Positions 62,840-64,000 of a stretch of DNA of 64,000 nt are shown here, in pieces; the first letter of the stretch is position 1, and each line of letters begins with the position of its first letter. Both the position numbers and the translations under genes were made by a program. The notes under the pieces are model-generated. The model made no database searches. It saw only the letters and a program-made list of their open reading frames with translations, and was not told the DNA's origin. The DNA is from Streptomyces angustmyceticus (lineage in GTDB: Bacteria > Actinomycetota > Actinomycetes > Streptomycetales > Streptomycetaceae). The stretch lies in NCBI RefSeq assembly GCF_019933235.1, contig NZ_CP082945.1, positions 3,534,001-3,598,000 on the forward strand. The letters run 5' to 3'.

Positions 62840-63538
62840 TCAGCGCTTGGCGTGGCGGCCGCGGCGGGTGTCGGGGGCGGTCTGCGGGTGGTCCAGGGGG
62901 GCCGGGGCGGGGTCGTTCTTGGCCTTGCCGCGGGCGCGGAGGTATTCGATGGCGATCGGGACGACGGAGACCAGCACGATCGCGACCAGGATCAGCTCGA
63001 TGTGCTTGTGGACGAACGCGACCTTCCCCAGCGACGCCCCGAGGAGGGTGACGCCGGCGCCCCACAGGGCGCCGCCGATGAGGTTGAAGGTGATGAAGGA
63101 GCGGTAGTTCATCCGGCTCACACCGGCGATGATCGGCGTGAAGGTCCGTACGATCGGCACGAAGCGGGCCAGGATCAGCGACTTGGGGCCGTGCTTCTCG
63201 AAGAACTCGTGCGCCTTCTCTACGTTCTCCTGCTTGAAGAGGCGGGAGTCGGGCCGCTTGAACAGCGAGGGGCCGACCTTGCGGCCGAAGAGATAGCCCG
63301 CCTGGTCACCGAGCACGGCGGCCAGCACGACCAGGGAGCACACCAGCCACAGCGGCCGGTCCAGCTTGTTCGTCGTCACCAGCAAACCGGTGGTGAACAG
63401 CAGCGAGTCGCCCGGCAGGAAGAAGCCGATCAGCAGGCCGGACTCCGCGAAGACGATGACCAGGACGCCGACCAGGCCGAATGTGGCGATCAGATAGTCC
63501 GGATCCAGCCACTGGGGGCCGAGCGCGAGAGTGTTCAC
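62840..63538 (-). CDS. DedA-family membrane protein (SNARE-associated/VTT domain)
   Basis: A 232-residue integral membrane protein. The VTT core includes LIATFGLVGVLVIVFAESGLLIGFFLPGDSLLFTTGLLV, with the FLPGDS motif, followed by LGDQAGYLFGRKVGPSLF and EKHGPKSLILARFVPIVRTFTPIIAGVSRMNYRSFITFNLIGGALWG, with the R..P..RT motif. DedA proteins are linked to lipid scrambling/flipping (for example recycling of undecaprenyl phosphate) and membrane potential. The C-terminus is hydrophilic and basic. The GTG at 63538 has AGGAGC about 10 nt upstream. It is transcribed leftward, alone, facing copy D downstream of its stop. Confidence 0.9.
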   Translation of the reverse strand: MNTLALGPQWLDPDYLIATFGLVGVLVIVFAESGLLIGFFLPGDSLLFTTGLLVTTNKLDRPLWLVCSLVVLAAVLGDQAGYLFGRKVGPSLFKRPDSRLFKQENVEKAHEFFEKHGPKSLILARFVPIVRTFTPIIAGVSRMNYRSFITFNLIGGALWGAGVTLLGASLGKVAFVHKHIELILVAIVLVSVVPIAIEYLRARGKAKNDPAPAPLDHPQTAPDTRRGRHAKR

Positions 63539-63745
63539 GGGGTGAAGGCTCCTGGGTCGAGGGCGCCGGATCGTGCGGTGCGACGAGCGAAGCGACGAGG
63601 GTGCAGGCGCGGGTGCGGCCCCAAGCTATCAACGCCGGACGGCTCCGGGTGGTTCCAGGCGGGCCCCGGGGCCCCACCCGGGCGCCCCCGACCACTGGCC
63701 GCTCCCGGGGGACCGGGTGATGCTGACCGGAAGGAGGTGCACAGC

Positions 63746-64000
63746 ATGGGCATCGATGAGTACGGCGGCGGACAGCGTGCGCAGTCCGACGTGCTGGTGG
63801 TGACGACCAACGACGTCCCGGGGTTTCACGTGGAACGCGTCATCGGCGAGGTCTTCGGCCTGACGGTGCGCTCGCGCCACCTCGGCAGCCAGATCGGCGC
63901 GGGCCTGAAATCGATGATCGGCGGCGAGCTGCGGGGCCTGACGAAGACCCTGGTCGAGACGCGTAACCAGGCGATGGAACGGCTGGTGGAGCAGGCCCGC
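63746..64000 (+). CDS. YbjQ/UPF0145 family protein, partial (N-terminal 85 residues)
   Basis: The frame runs off the window. The start ATG at 63746 has a full AAGGAGGT ribosome site 7 nt upstream. The visible part fits the pentameric heavy-metal-binding-like YbjQ family: DVLVVTTNDVPGFHVERVIGEVFGLTVRSRHLGSQIGAGLKSMIGGELRGLTKTLVETRNQAMERLVEQA. The family is small (about 110-130 residues), and its cellular role is unclear. It diverges from the dedA gene. Confidence 0.88.
   Translation, partial: MGIDEYGGGQRAQSDVLVVTTNDVPGFHVERVIGEVFGLTVRSRHLGSQIGAGLKSMIGGELRGLTKTLVETRNQAMERLVEQAR

Overview
This window is a piece of a high-GC actinobacterial chromosome, almost certainly Streptomyces. The third codon positions are nearly all G or C, GTG starts are common, and the gene order (disA, mutY, sigE-cseABC, clpC, lsr2, coaX-nadC-nadB-panC, nuoD paralogue, folate genes, folE, ftsH, hpt, tilS, dacB, ppa) follows what I recall of the core chromosome of S. 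coelicolor around SCO3350-SCO3410. I see no tRNA, rRNA, CRISPR array, insertion sequence or prophage gene.

Region 1 (1-7 kb) holds the 3' end of disA, a glyoxalase-fold protein, a WYL-domain regulator with an expanded low-complexity insert, an NAD-dependent epimerase, a secreted or anchored protein, a flavin-reductase-like protein and the repair glycosylase MutY. Region 2 (7.2-10.9 kb) is the cell-envelope stress locus: ECF sigma factor SigE, lipoprotein CseA, response regulator CseB and sensor kinase CseC. Region 3 (10.9-14.5 kb) has a DHA2-type efflux pump diverging from its probable TetR repressor across a large inverted repeat, then an M23 peptidase.

Region 4 (14.4-19 kb) looks accessory: a repeat-filled intergenic stretch followed by a 1080-residue NACHT NTPase with a leucine-rich C-terminus, the STAND/NLR-like architecture known from bacterial antiphage proteins. 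It sits between housekeeping genes. Region 5 (19-25 kb) has clpC, an SCO3374-family protein, the xenogeneic silencer lsr2, a short N-acetylglutamate synthase with a BlaI-type regulator, and two small unknowns. Region 6 (25.4-31.7 kb) is a tightly overlapping NAD and pantothenate/CoA operon.

Region 7 (31.9-41 kb) has a threonine-aldolase-like enzyme, an ArsR-type regulator, a two-component system, and a MidA/NDUFAF7-type methyltransferase next to an orphan NuoD, its likely substrate by analogy with mitochondria. Region 8 (41-45.2 kb) is an osmoprotectant ABC importer. Region 9 (45.3-52.6 kb) holds folate genes (folK, folB, folP, folE) around an aminoacyl-phosphatidylglycerol synthase and a divergent alpha/beta hydrolase. 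Region 10 (52.7-64 kb) has ftsH, hpt, tilS, a DUF2342 metalloprotease, dacB, ppa, a ThrE-like exporter, a DedA protein and the start of a YbjQ protein.

The most unusual observation is a dispersed intergenic element present in four copies (about 10.9, 11.2, 58.2 and 62.7 kb). Three copies carry a 71-nt nested hairpin of identical geometry whose loop and outer stem are conserved while the 18-bp inner stem differs in sequence and keeps pairing. The fourth lacks the hairpin. I do not recognise it as a described family. Several genes here also carry short in-frame minisatellites. Coordinates and pairings were read by eye; no search was run.
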